NCBI GenBank assembly: GCA_005799065.1
Contig: SYHW01000048.1
Coordinates: 1-35,047 of the forward strand
DNA from: Bacteroidota bacterium
GTDB taxonomy: Bacteria > Bacteroidota > Bacteroidia > UBA7662
Reading direction: 5' to 3'
Length of the DNA: 35,047 nt
Shown: positions 1-8,867 of the stretch, piece by piece
Numbering within the stretch: position 1 is the first letter of the stretch
Layout: the number at the start of each line of letters is the position of its first letter
Notes under the pieces: model-generated
What the model was told of the DNA's origin: nothing
The model's database searches: none
Seen by the model: only the letters and a program-made list of their open reading frames with translations
Translations under genes and position numbers: made by a program

Positions 1-1434
1 GGCACGGTCGTCGAATGGGTGGCGAACACCCCCGATTTCTTGGTAGGTTTCGTGGCCTTTTCCGGCCACCAAAACGAGATCACCAGGTAGCGCCAGCATA
101 CAAGCGGCACGAATGGCCTCCGCTCGGTCGCTGATTCGAAGGAGATTGATCCGTTCTTCGAGCCGAAGTCCGTCCATCATCTCATCGATAATGGTTTCTG
201 GATCTTCCGAGCGCGGGTTATCGCTCGTGAGGATGGCCCGGTCCGACAAACGCGCGGCCAATCCGGCCATTACCGGTCGTTTACTGCGGTCGCGGTCGCC
301 CCCGCATCCCAATACAGTGATGATTTTTTGTCCGGCCCGGCGGATGTCGCGCAGGGTTTCGAGCACATGTTCCAAAGCATCAGGGGTATGTGCATAGTCG
401 ACTATACCCGTTATACCGTTGGCTGACCGAACATAATCGAATCGGCCTCGAGGTGGCCCCAGGCGCGATAACTCGACCAGTAAGGAGGTCGGCTCTTCAC
501 CCAAAAGGCATCCGGCAGCATATACGGCCAGGAGGTTGCTGGCATTGAAACTGCCGATGAGTGGACTGTAAAAATCATGTCCGTCGAGTAGCAAATGCAT
601 CCCGTCGAAACTATTTTCTAGAATTCGGGCCCGAAATCGGGCGTCGTGCTGGAGCCCATAGCGCTGCACTTCGGCGGCCGTGTTTTGCACCATCACCCCA
701 GAATGTCGGTCATCGGCATTCAGCAGTGCCACGGAATTCTTGCCGAGGCGGTCAAAAAACGACTTTTTCGCCTTTATATAATTTTCGAATGTTCCGTGGT
801 AGTCGAGATGATCGTGGGTAATGTTGGTGAACATCGCCAAAGCAAAATCGAGTCCTTCAATCCGGTTTTGGACAGCCGAGTGACTGCTCACCTCCATAAA
901 GGCATGGGTGCAACCGGCTGCCACCATCTTCGACAGCATCTCTTGGATCTGGATGGCATCGGGTGTGGTGTGGGTCGACTCAAATTCCTGATCTCCTATC
1001 CGATTTCCGATGGTGGATAGCATACCACAGCGAAATCCCAATGCCTGAAAGAGGCCGAACAGGAGACTAACCGTCGTGGTTTTTCCGTTGGTGCCGGTTA
1101 CACCCGTCAAGGTCAATTTCCTGGAAGGGTGTCCATACCATGCTGCGGCCATGCGTCCGGCGGCTATGCTGCTGTCTTTGACCTGTACCCATGCCGCATT
1201 GGCCGGAAGATCTTTGGGCGGCTGGGTTTCTGCAACGATGACCGTGGCACCTGCTCGGCGTGCGCCCTCAATGAAAGCATGTCCGTCGATTCGGGTGCCT
1301 CTCAGGGCCAGAAATGCATCACCCTTACCCACGGTTCGTGAGTCGATGCATAAGCGACCGCATAGGATATCGGGCGAACCCGTGAGGATCGCAGCATCGA
1401 CTTCCGCCATGATATGTCCAATGCTCCGATTCAT
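1..1434 (-). CDS. murE: UDP-N-acetylmuramoyl-tripeptide synthetase (MurE), C-terminal end cut by window edge
   Basis: Minus-strand translation from ATG at 1434 gives MNRSIGHIMAEVDAAILTG..., the P-loop GVTGTNGKTTTVSLL, NITHDHLDYHGTFENYIKAK and DNPRSEDPETIIDEM (Mur ligase motifs). Start overlaps the upstream stop (ATGA). Absent from the ORF track because it runs off the edge. Confidence 0.95.
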   Translation of the reverse strand, partial: MNRSIGHIMAEVDAAILTGSPDILCGRLCIDSRTVGKGDAFLALRGTRIDGHAFIEGARRAGATVIVAETQPPKDLPANAAWVQVKDSSIAAGRMAAAWYGHPSRKLTLTGVTGTNGKTTTVSLLFGLFQALGFRCGMLSTIGNRIGDQEFESTHTTPDAIQIQEMLSKMVAAGCTHAFMEVSSHSAVQNRIEGLDFALAMFTNITHDHLDYHGTFENYIKAKKSFFDRLGKNSVALLNADDRHSGVMVQNTAAEVQRYGLQHDARFRARILENSFDGMHLLLDGHDFYSPLIGSFNASNLLAVYAAGCLLGEEPTSLLVELSRLGPPRGRFDYVRSANGITGIVDYAHTPDALEHVLETLRDIRRAGQKIITVLGCGGDRDRSKRPVMAGLAARLSDRAILTSDNPRSEDPETIIDEMMDGLRLEERINLLRISDRAEAIRAACMLALPGDLVLVAGKGHETYQEIGGVRHPFDDRA

Positions 1435-3641
1435 TGAAGGTAGAGTGTTAGGTGTTTGCCCGATGCTTGTGGGGTGCCTGGCACTGGATCCTGCCTGACC
1501 ACTCGTCCACGCCCGAATACTTCTGTGGGGTATCCCAAGTAGCCCGCCACCTGCAATGCGTCGGAGAGTCCCATGCCTGTGAGGTCTGATACGATGCCTT
1601 TGCGGACGGTGACCTCTGTGAGCTTCCAAGTCCCATGGGTGGGTTGGGCCTGGACATAGAAACTGCCTGCCCCATGGGTGGGTTGGGCTTGAACATAGGA
1701 ACTGCCTGCCCCATGGGCACCCACAGTACGCTCGTTGCCGTTTGATGGCTTGCGCGTGGTGCGGTGCTTCATTCCGAGTTGATCCAAGGCCTTGCGTGTG
1801 GGCAACTCCAAACCACTGACCAATGGTGCAGGTATGCTGTCGCCTTCCCAGTGTTTTGGAACCTTGTTTCCCTGATCGCCCCACCCTCGGGCGTAAAGAT
1901 GGTCGGCCACTTTCCGAAAAACGGAGCCCGCCACTACACCACCATAATAGGCTGAGTCGCCCAAATCGGCCAACATCACCACCATGCTGTAGCGCGGCTT
2001 TTCCGCTGGAAAAAATCCCGCCACACTGCCCCTGTAGCGCTTAACGTATTGATTATTCACCAACATTTGTGCGGTACCCGTTTTGGCCGCTACTGAATAG
2101 GAAGGGTTTTGCAAGCGTTTTCCTGTGCCCCCTTCTAGCTCAACGACAGCCCGCAACATTTGGTTGAGCGCTTTGAGTGTTTTTGCTGATGCGATGGGCT
2201 TATTGGCTACGCGAATGGGCGTGACATAGGTTTGGTTTGTGTTGGTATTGCGGACCTCAGCGACCAGGCGTGGTGTTACCCGAAAACCATTATTGGCTAC
2301 TGAATTGTAGAGACATAAAACCTGCAGCGGGGTTAGATTGAGCCCATAGCCCACGCTGAGCCATGGCAGTGAAACGTCTGACCATTCTGCGGTGATGGGT
2401 TTGGTGATTTTGGGCACAGCCTCACCTGCCAATGATATGCCTGAAGGCCGATCAACCCCCATCTTTTCCAACAGATCAGTGAATCGCTTTGGGTTTTTGC
2501 CATAATATTGTTGAATCAGACGAGATACCCCCACATTGGAGCTTTTGGCAAAAATTTCTGTGAGGTCGGCTTGGCCGATTCCGTGTCGACTGGCATCGAA
2601 CATGGTTTTGGACCCGAAATCCCACAACCCGCCATTGAGATCAACCCGAATGTGGGCGTCAACGCCGGCATCTTCCAAAGCCACCAGCATACTGATCAAT
2701 TTAAAAGTCGATCCAGGGTCCTGACTTTCAGTAACGGCATAGTTGATATGCTCGTCACATCCCATTCCACTTTCTGTTCTGGACAGATTCACCATCGCTC
2801 TGATATTACCGGTAGCCACTTCCATCACCACAACCGTTCCGTAGGCAGCTTTGTAGTGATTCAATGCCTGACAAAGGGCCTCATCGGCCACATCCTGCAG
2901 TTGCATATCGAGGGTGGCTATGACATCCATTCCGTGTTTTGGTGGCACAAGAGGTAAACCGTCGACCGGGATCCACATGCCACTAGCGATGCGTCGCATC
3001 CGCGATTGAGCCGGGACTCCCGCCAGTGCGGAATCGAAGGCTGCTTCTAGTCCAACCGCTTTCTGTTTGCTCTCTGGCTTATGGTAGCCCACCGTCCGTG
3101 CTGCTAATCGACCCATTGGGCGTTCGCGCTGGGTATGGGCCTCCACCACGAGTCCTCCACGATAGACAAGGGATTTCCGGGATTGTGCCAGGTTAATGAG
3201 GGGCAGTGCCCGCACCTGCTGAAGTTTGATGTAGTCGACGTTTCGGGCCAGCAGAACGTCGGGGCGTTTCGTTCGTCGTGCCTCCCTCAGCAATTGGCTG
3301 TATTCACTTTGTTCGCCATCCAAAATCCGAGCCAGACCAGCAGCCAAAGAATCCACTTTTTCGCTGAATATATCATCGGTAAGGCCGGAAGTGGTGGCAT
3401 CGAAGCGCAGATCATAGCGGGTGATGGTGGTTGCGAGCAAGCTGCCATCTTGTGCATAGATATTGCCCCGCTGGGCGTCTATGGTGCGGGTGTCGAGCAT
3501 CATCTTCTTAGCTAACGCCCTGTAGTGTTTGCCGTGTACGTTTTGAATGAAGATGGCTCGGCCCACTACAGCAACAAATCCGAGTGCCAAAATGACAAAC
3601 ACGAACAGGCTTCTGCGAAATATGTTCTTCTGCTCGCTCAT
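1431..3641 (-). CDS. ftsI: Penicillin-binding protein / FtsI transpeptidase with C-terminal PASTA region
   Basis: 736 aa; N-terminal TM segment, SxxK motif (STFKL), KTGTAQ motif, C-terminal PASTA-like sequence (GMGLSDALQVAGYLGYPTEVFGRGRVVRQDPVPGTP); dcw-cluster position. Confidence 0.95.
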   Translation of the reverse strand: MSEQKNIFRRSLFVFVILALGFVAVVGRAIFIQNVHGKHYRALAKKMMLDTRTIDAQRGNIYAQDGSLLATTITRYDLRFDATTSGLTDDIFSEKVDSLAAGLARILDGEQSEYSQLLREARRTKRPDVLLARNVDYIKLQQVRALPLINLAQSRKSLVYRGGLVVEAHTQRERPMGRLAARTVGYHKPESKQKAVGLEAAFDSALAGVPAQSRMRRIASGMWIPVDGLPLVPPKHGMDVIATLDMQLQDVADEALCQALNHYKAAYGTVVVMEVATGNIRAMVNLSRTESGMGCDEHINYAVTESQDPGSTFKLISMLVALEDAGVDAHIRVDLNGGLWDFGSKTMFDASRHGIGQADLTEIFAKSSNVGVSRLIQQYYGKNPKRFTDLLEKMGVDRPSGISLAGEAVPKITKPITAEWSDVSLPWLSVGYGLNLTPLQVLCLYNSVANNGFRVTPRLVAEVRNTNTNQTYVTPIRVANKPIASAKTLKALNQMLRAVVELEGGTGKRLQNPSYSVAAKTGTAQMLVNNQYVKRYRGSVAGFFPAEKPRYSMVVMLADLGDSAYYGGVVAGSVFRKVADHLYARGWGDQGNKVPKHWEGDSIPAPLVSGLELPTRKALDQLGMKHRTTRKPSNGNERTVGAHGAGSSYVQAQPTHGAGSFYVQAQPTHGTWKLTEVTVRKGIVSDLTGMGLSDALQVAGYLGYPTEVFGRGRVVRQDPVPGTPQASGKHLTLYLQ
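1632..1709 (-). repeat. In-frame tandem duplication, 39-bp unit x2, in the PASTA region of ftsI
   Basis: cccatgggtgggttgggcctggacatagaaactgcctgc followed by cccatgggtgggttgggcttgaacataggaactgcctgc; encodes THGAGSxYVQAQP twice. Confidence 0.95.
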
Positions 3642-4102
3642 GTCCCCTTCCTTTTGGGGCTTGTGCCCTCATTTTTGGATTCCAATTCGACGGGGGGCTC
3701 TTGGGGGGATTTCCACCCCATCCCCATATTTTGGAGCCGATCGAGCACTTCCGTTCGGCGGCCTAAATGCATCACCTCCGATTGGAGGAGAATATACTCG
3801 GCCTTGAGGTCTTCTACCTCCTGACGGGTACTCAGGATTTTCCGCTGCATCGATTCCTGGCTGTGGCCATTGGCAATGTAGACCAAGAGCAGGAAGGTGC
3901 AATACAAAATGAAGGGTATGTGGCGCGACACATCTTCCCATTGCCAATGCCCCACACCGGATCGCGTTTCGGTCGATGGCTCGAATTCCTCCGAGCGATC
4001 ATCGATAGCGGGCCTTCCTTCCTGCTTGCGCCCCAGAAGAGTCGACCAAAACCCGCCATGGGTAGGGTGTTCACTGCGTCGGCGGTTGCGGTTCATGGCC
4101 AT
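3638..4102 (-). CDS. FtsL-like cell division protein
   Basis: Short protein with a single TM segment (IPFILYCTFLLLVYIANGHS) followed by a coiled-coil-like stretch, between rsmH and ftsI, with ATGA overlap to ftsI. Confidence 0.8.
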   Translation of the reverse strand: MAMNRNRRRSEHPTHGGFWSTLLGRKQEGRPAIDDRSEEFEPSTETRSGVGHWQWEDVSRHIPFILYCTFLLLVYIANGHSQESMQRKILSTRQEVEDLKAEYILLQSEVMHLGRRTEVLDRLQNMGMGWKSPQEPPVELESKNEGTSPKRKGT

Positions 4103-5091
4103 GGGGTTTGGGTGCGACGCGCCACACGCAAACGGGCACTGCGGGCACGCGGGTTGGTCGCCGTTTCTTGTTCACTCGCCTGCAAAGCTTGGGTCGGACT
4201 AGGCTCGAATGGTCGAATGCTGTGTCCGTACACATCGGTTTCAATGGTATTGTGGAAATGACCGCTGCGCATGAACTGCTTCACCAAACGATCCTCCAGT
4301 GAATGATAGCTGATCACCACCAGATACCCTCCCGGTGCGCAAACGGCAGCCGTCTGCTGGAGCATCTCACGCAGTGCACCCAATTCATCGTTGAGGTGAA
4401 TGCGGATGGCCTGAAACAGCCGTGCGGTGAACTGCCGCTCTTTGCCGCCGGCGGTGATGGGCTCGATGGCCTTGCACAAATCGGCGGTGGTGTTCATGGC
4501 GTTGCGGGTTCGGGCGAGAGCGATGAGCTGAGCTACGCGACGCGCTGCAGTGATCTCCCCGTATTGACGCAATACGCGTGCGATTTCCTCTTCATTTGCC
4601 TGCCTTAAAAAATCCCCTGCTGTTTGTCCGGCCCTTGGGTTCATCCGCATATCAAGGTCTGCATCATGGCGGAAAGCAAAGCCGCGGCCCGGTTCATCGA
4701 TTTGATGGGAGCTAATCCCCAAATCTGCCAGGATGCCGTCGACCTGCAACATGTCGTGGTGTGCCGCGAAACGTTTGAGGTGACGAAAATTAGCGTCGGC
4801 GAATGCAAAACGCCCATCATGAGGCAGATGGGCGTGTACGTCGGGATCCTGGTCGAAGGCCAGTAAGCGGCCCGTTGTACCGAGGCGCCCAAGTAGGGCG
4901 CGGCTGTGTCCGCCTCCCCCGAATGTTAAGTCGATGTAGCGCCCCCCCGGTTGCAGATGCAGGGCATCGATCGCCTCCTTCAACATCACGGGATCATGGT
5001 AGGACCGGCTGTTATTAGTCAATGTCGCTTGTTGCTCTTGGGCCGTGAGGGCAAGCTCATTCCCCAGATCGGTGTGTTTTCCGTTCGTCAT
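4093..5091 (-). CDS. rsmH: 16S rRNA (cytosine(1402)-N(4))-methyltransferase RsmH (MraW)
   Basis: YHDPVMLKEAIDALHLQPGGRYIDLTFGGGGHSRALL, ISYHSLEDRLVKQFM; start taken at ATG 5091, which overlaps the mraZ stop (ATGA). Confidence 0.96.
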   Translation of the reverse strand: MTNGKHTDLGNELALTAQEQQATLTNNSRSYHDPVMLKEAIDALHLQPGGRYIDLTFGGGGHSRALLGRLGTTGRLLAFDQDPDVHAHLPHDGRFAFADANFRHLKRFAAHHDMLQVDGILADLGISSHQIDEPGRGFAFRHDADLDMRMNPRAGQTAGDFLRQANEEEIARVLRQYGEITAARRVAQLIALARTRNAMNTTADLCKAIEPITAGGKERQFTARLFQAIRIHLNDELGALREMLQQTAAVCAPGGYLVVISYHSLEDRLVKQFMRSGHFHNTIETDVYGHSIRPFEPSPTQALQASEQETATNPRARSARLRVARRTQTPWP

Positions 5092-5537
5092 ACGTTTCGC
5101 CCCCCCATTACTTTCTCTGCTAAAGCTGAAAAATCCTCTGGTTCGCGGTCGAGCTGGGCTTTGTAGCGATCCGGCGACCACAACTCGAGGTTGGAGAGGT
5201 TGCCCATCATCACCACATCTTTGTCGATGCCCGCATAATCGAGCAAGGCCCGCGGGATGAGGATGCGGTTGGCCGCATCGGGCTCAGCCGGACTAGCGCC
5301 ACGCAAAAAGTAACGCACAAACTCCCGGTTTTCCTTAACATACGGATTCAGACGCGACAATTCTGCCACCTGGCGATCCCATTCCACCCCAGGATACAAC
5401 ACCAAACAGGGCTCAAATCCACGATTGATCACCACCTTACCCCCACCCGACGGCAGTTGACGGATCACCCCGGCAGGCAAAGCAAGCCTACCCTTGGCAT
5501 CCAGACGTATTTCAAATTCGCCGATAAAGTGCGACAT
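5088..5537 (-). CDS. mraZ: Division/cell wall cluster transcriptional regulator MraZ
   Basis: 149 aa; MSHFIGEFEIRLDAKGRLALPAGVIRQL...; first gene of the dcw cluster. Confidence 0.95.
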   Translation of the reverse strand: MSHFIGEFEIRLDAKGRLALPAGVIRQLPSGGGKVVINRGFEPCLVLYPGVEWDRQVAELSRLNPYVKENREFVRYFLRGASPAEPDAANRILIPRALLDYAGIDKDVVMMGNLSNLELWSPDRYKAQLDREPEDFSALAEKVMGGRNV

Positions 5538-5570
5538 GTGGAGGGATTGGAAGCACTAAAGTACATCTTT

Positions 5571-5610
5571 TTCCACTTTTCCCCACTTTCCCCCACTTTT
5601 TTACACTAAA
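5571..5610 (-). promoter_or_regulatory. Candidate MraZ-binding boxes: three direct repeats at exact 10-bp period plus one degenerate unit
   Basis: Plus strand: ttccactttt (5571-5580), ccccactttc (5581-5590), ccccactttt (5591-5600), ttacactaaa (5601-5610). Sense strand reads AAGTGGGGGAAAGTGGGGAAAAGTGGAA just upstream of the mraZ ATG. Confidence 0.8.
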
Positions 5611-5668
5611 AATTTATCCACATTTCATAACAAAAGTCATTTAGACAAAAAATGGCAAAGCGCTGCCC

Positions 5669-5683
5669 AAACCCGATGGGTTT
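5669..5683. other. Perfect inverted repeat AAACCC-gat-GGGTTT between pgk stop and mraZ upstream region
   Basis: 6-bp perfect arms; no clear U-tract, so a terminator is not assured. Confidence 0.5.
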
Positions 5684-5745
5684 AGTCAACGACCACTGAA
5701 AGTTAAATCAATTATTGCCGCGGGTGGAATGAGGCCAGGGCGGAA

Positions 5746-6939
5746 TTAAATGAGGGCTGCTACGCCAGGGAGGATTTTGCCCTCCATATACTCCAAAAGT
5801 GCCCCGCCACCTGTACTCACATAACTCATTCGAGCTGTTAAGCCGAAGGCGTTCACAGCAGCCGCTGAATCGCCTCCACCGATCAGGCTGAAGGCTCCCT
5901 GGGCGGTTGCGGCGGCCACCGCTTGGGCCAAGGCCCGCGATCCATTTGCATAGGCATCCATTTCAAAAACCCCCGCTGGGCCATTCCACAACAAGGTGCG
6001 GCTGTTCATGATGATTGAACCGATTTCATCCGCTGCTTTAGGCCCGATGTCCAATCCCATCCAACCATCGGGTATTTCGTTGCTGTTCACCACAGCGGTT
6101 TGGGCATCGGCCGCAAAGCGGTCTGCGGCCACGGAATCGACCGGCAGCACCCATCGTACACCACGCTGTTCCGCCTTGTGCATCAGTGTGCGGGCCAGAT
6201 CCAATTTATCCTCTTCACACAAGGAAGCGCCTGTTTGCCCGCCCATAGCCCGCATGAAGGTGTAGGCCATGGCACCCACAATCACAAGATTGTCGACCCG
6301 ATCCATCAGGTTTTCGATGATGATAATCTTGTCCGAAACCTTGGCACCGCCCATGATCGCGGTAAAGGGGCGCTCGGCCTGCTCCATGACCTTATCCGCA
6401 TTTTTTACCTCAGCCTCCATGAGAAAGCCCGCTGCCTTGTCCTCACCGAAGAACCGGGCCACTGTAGCGGTTGATGCATGCTCGCGGTGAGCGGCACCGA
6501 AGGCGTCATTGACATACACCGAGCCATGCCGCGATAAACGCTCCGCGAAGTCGGAATCGCCCTGTTCTTCCTCGGGGTGGAAACGTACATTCTCGAGCAA
6601 GAGCACGCCACCCGCTTTGAGTTGATGCGACAGCTCAAACGACGCCTCACCCACGCAATCGGGGGCAAATAACACCTCCCGACCAAGCAATTCACTTAAA
6701 ACCGGCAGAATATGACGCAACGAATATTTATCCTCCGCTCCCCCCTTTGGACGGCCCAAGTGCGACATCAACACGAGCGAAGTGCCGGGCTGATCCAACA
6801 GGTATTTGATGCTCGGCATGGCTGCGCGTATGCGGGTGTCGTCGGTCACAGCCCGTGTTTCCTTATGGAGGGGAACATTGAAATCGACGCGCATCAACAC
6901 GCGCTTACCGGCAGCCGACAGGCTTTTGAGACTTCTCAT
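5746..6939 (-). CDS. pgk: Phosphoglycerate kinase
   Basis: MRSLKSLSAAGKRVLMRVDFNVPL..., LMSHLGRPKGG, GGGDSAAAV, STGGGALLEYMEG; ATG placed at 6939 because the upstream ORF extension is only repeat sequence. Confidence 0.96.
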   Translation of the reverse strand: MRSLKSLSAAGKRVLMRVDFNVPLHKETRAVTDDTRIRAAMPSIKYLLDQPGTSLVLMSHLGRPKGGAEDKYSLRHILPVLSELLGREVLFAPDCVGEASFELSHQLKAGGVLLLENVRFHPEEEQGDSDFAERLSRHGSVYVNDAFGAAHREHASTATVARFFGEDKAAGFLMEAEVKNADKVMEQAERPFTAIMGGAKVSDKIIIIENLMDRVDNLVIVGAMAYTFMRAMGGQTGASLCEEDKLDLARTLMHKAEQRGVRWVLPVDSVAADRFAADAQTAVVNSNEIPDGWMGLDIGPKAADEIGSIIMNSRTLLWNGPAGVFEMDAYANGSRALAQAVAAATAQGAFSLIGGGDSAAAVNAFGLTARMSYVSTGGGALLEYMEGKILPGVAALI

Positions 6940-6944
6940 CGGGT

Positions 6945-7029
6945 TTGGATTCGGTTGATGATTGGATTCGGTTGATGTTTGGATTCGGTTGATGATTAGA
7001 TTCGGTTGATGATTAGATTCGGTTGATTT
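6945..7029 (-). repeat. Tandem repeat, 17-bp unit x5, in the gapA-pgk intercistronic gap
   Basis: Units ttggattcggttgatga / ...gatgt / ...gatga / ttagattcggttgatga / ttagattcggttgattt; ends 5 bp before the pgk ATG. Confidence 0.95.
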
Positions 7030-7040
7030 AAGAGCGCTCT

Positions 7041-8036
7041 TTACCGGCCAACCCGAACAGCCAATTCGGCAATTCGGGCGCTGTAGCCACATTCATTGTC
7101 GTACCACCCCACTACCTTCATCGTTTGGCCGATGGCCATGGTGAGCTCGCTGTCGAATAGGCAACTATGGGGATTGCCCAAAATATCAACCGACACAATG
7201 GGGTCGGTCTCATAAAACAAAATGCCTTTTAAAGGGCCTTCTGCCGCCGCACGGAAGGCATCATTGACTTCAGCCACCGTGGCTGGGCGCTTCAATTGAG
7301 CCGTAAAATCGGTCACTGAACCATCTGGAACCGGCACGCGCATAGCGTTGCCATTCAGCTTGCCTTTCAAATGCGGCAGAACGAGCCCGACCGCTTTGGC
7401 AGCACCCGTGGAAGTGGGTACGATGCTGGCGGCGGCGGCACGGGCACGGCGCAGGTCTTTATGCGGCGCATCCTGTAGATTCTGGTCGGCCGTATAGGCA
7501 TGAATGGTGGTCATGAAACCACTTTCTACACCCCAATGGTCGTCGAGCACCTTCACCATGGGCGCCAGGCAATTTGTGGTGCAACTGGCATTCGATAATA
7601 TAGTGTCGCTTTCGAGCAGATCCGAATCATTCACCCCCAACACAATGGTCTTCACATCACCCGTAGCCGGCGCGGAAATAATGACTTTACGCGCACCCGC
7701 CTGTAGGTGTAGGCCTGCCTTTTCGCGATCAGTAAAGCGTCCGGTTGATTCGATCACTACATCAACCCCAATTTTCGACCACGGAAGCGCTGCAGGGTCC
7801 TTTTCTGCCGAAATCGGGATAATCTGCTGATCCACCATCAGGTTTTGTCCTTCACAAGCCACCGAACCAGGGTACCGACCATGCACCGAGTCGTATTTGA
7901 GCAAATGAGCCAACACCTTCGGCTCAGTCAGGTCGTTGATGCCCACCACTTCAACTTGAGGGTTTTGCATCAGAAAACGGAAGGCAAGGCGGCCAATGCG
8001 GCCAAAACCATTGATAGCAATACGGGTTTTGTTCAT
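7041..8036 (-). CDS. gapA: Glyceraldehyde-3-phosphate dehydrogenase, type I
   Basis: [63 protein letters not shown]. Confidence 0.97.
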   Translation of the reverse strand: MNKTRIAINGFGRIGRLAFRFLMQNPQVEVVGINDLTEPKVLAHLLKYDSVHGRYPGSVACEGQNLMVDQQIIPISAEKDPAALPWSKIGVDVVIESTGRFTDREKAGLHLQAGARKVIISAPATGDVKTIVLGVNDSDLLESDTILSNASCTTNCLAPMVKVLDDHWGVESGFMTTIHAYTADQNLQDAPHKDLRRARAAAASIVPTSTGAAKAVGLVLPHLKGKLNGNAMRVPVPDGSVTDFTAQLKRPATVAEVNDAFRAAAEGPLKGILFYETDPIVSVDILGNPHSCLFDSELTMAIGQTMKVVGWYDNECGYSARIAELAVRVGR

Positions 8037-8186
8037 AGTTAAAGATTCAAAAGGCAAGGTTTAAACAATCAGAATATTAGATGATCAAAAGAAGTTGCGA
8101 AATTACGCTAAAACTGGAGGCGACACAAGTAGAAAAATGCGCGCTCACGTGTGCGTGAGGCTTATTTTCATTTTTACACACTAGTC

Positions 8187-8217
8187 TTGGAAAATAATTT
8201 CGATTCTCGTATCTTTG
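8187..8217 (+). promoter_or_regulatory. Bacteroidetes-type promoter of tRNA-Glu (TTGG-N19-TATCTTTG)
   Basis: ttgg at 8187-8190, 19-nt spacer, tatctttg at 8210-8217; matches the TTTG/TAnnTTTG consensus. Confidence 0.75.
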
Positions 8218-8232
8218 CACGCCTTAATTAAC

Positions 8233-8304
8233 GGTCCGTTCGTCTAGGGGTTAGGACACCAGATTTTCATTCTGGTAACAGGGGTTCGATTCCCCTACGG
8301 ACTA
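8233..8304 (+). tRNA. tRNA-Glu (anticodon TTC)
   Basis: GGTCCGT...ACGGACT acceptor pairing, CCAGA TTTTCAT TCTGG anticodon arm, AGGGGTTCGATTCCCCT T arm. Confidence 0.95.
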
Positions 8305-8308
8305 CAAT

Positions 8309-8342
8309 AAACCCCATTTCCACATCAGGAATGGGGTTTTTT
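8309..8342 (+). terminator. Rho-independent terminator after tRNA-Glu
   Basis: aaaccccattTccacatcaggaatggggtttttt: CCCCATT/AATGGGG stem followed by a T run. Confidence 0.85.
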
Positions 8343-8480
8343 AGTTTTTGATTCTGTGTTTTGATTTCGAAAGTCTCAATTCGTTCTTTGAGGTTCTTTG
8401 ATTGGGTTGCACAAAGAAAACACGTCAAGACAACAAACGGCCGGTTTGGATATTGTTGTTTGGGCCTGAAATTGAATCAC

Positions 8481-8867
8481 TCACATCATTGCCATCCTGA
8501 AAGAATCCCGCTCTTCACGCCTCAGCCAAAAATCGATTGAGGTCTCCTTAGTTCCTTCTAAATAAAACAGTCGAACCATTACATCTCCCCTAAGAATTTT
8601 GATAGCCAAAGGTATTCCGTACCAAAAAAATGGATTTATCATCCAGAGCGGGCCTGCAATAAATCGCCAGAATAAGAACTGAAACCAGTTATCGTACAGA
8701 TAAACAAATGAGGTGACTTGATTTCGATAAATCGTAACCGATGTAGAAAAGATCAGACCTTTGACCGGAAAAGTGATCGAACTATCCGTGACTGTGATAC
8801 CGTAACCGAAAGTAGTTCTGTGGGTCATATAAAAGTAGTTTTGTGGATCATATAAGAGAAAATTCAA
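8481..8867 (-). CDS. Hypothetical protein with hydrophobic segment; possible PH-like/membrane-associated fold
   Basis: Open frame stop-coupled to the upstream ORF (TTG start 8867); an ATG at 8828 gives a shorter product. Hydrophobic WFQFLFWRFIAGPLWMINPFFWYGIPLAI. No family recognised. Confidence 0.65.
   Translation of the reverse strand: MNFLLYDPQNYFYMTHRTTFGYGITVTDSSITFPVKGLIFSTSVTIYRNQVTSFVYLYDNWFQFLFWRFIAGPLWMINPFFWYGIPLAIKILRGDVMVRLFYLEGTKETSIDFWLRREERDSFRMAMM
8811..8856 (-). repeat. Tandem duplication, 23-bp unit x2, each copy carrying an ATG at the 5' end of the accessory ORF
   Basis: agtagttctgtgggtcatataaa / agtagttttgtggatcatataag (3 differences). Confidence 0.9.

Noticed and set aside
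5092-5181. N-terminal extension of rsmH (MVAGSLQSPARPRTRGFFSFSRESNGGAKR)
   Set aside because: Lies inside the mraZ coding sequence in another frame; the ATG at 5091 overlapping the mraZ stop is the better start.
6940-7092. N-terminal extension of pgk ([14 protein letters not shown]...NHQPNLIINRIQ)
   Set aside because: Consists of gapA 3' end and intercistronic repeats in a different frame; Pgk homology starts at MRSLKSL.
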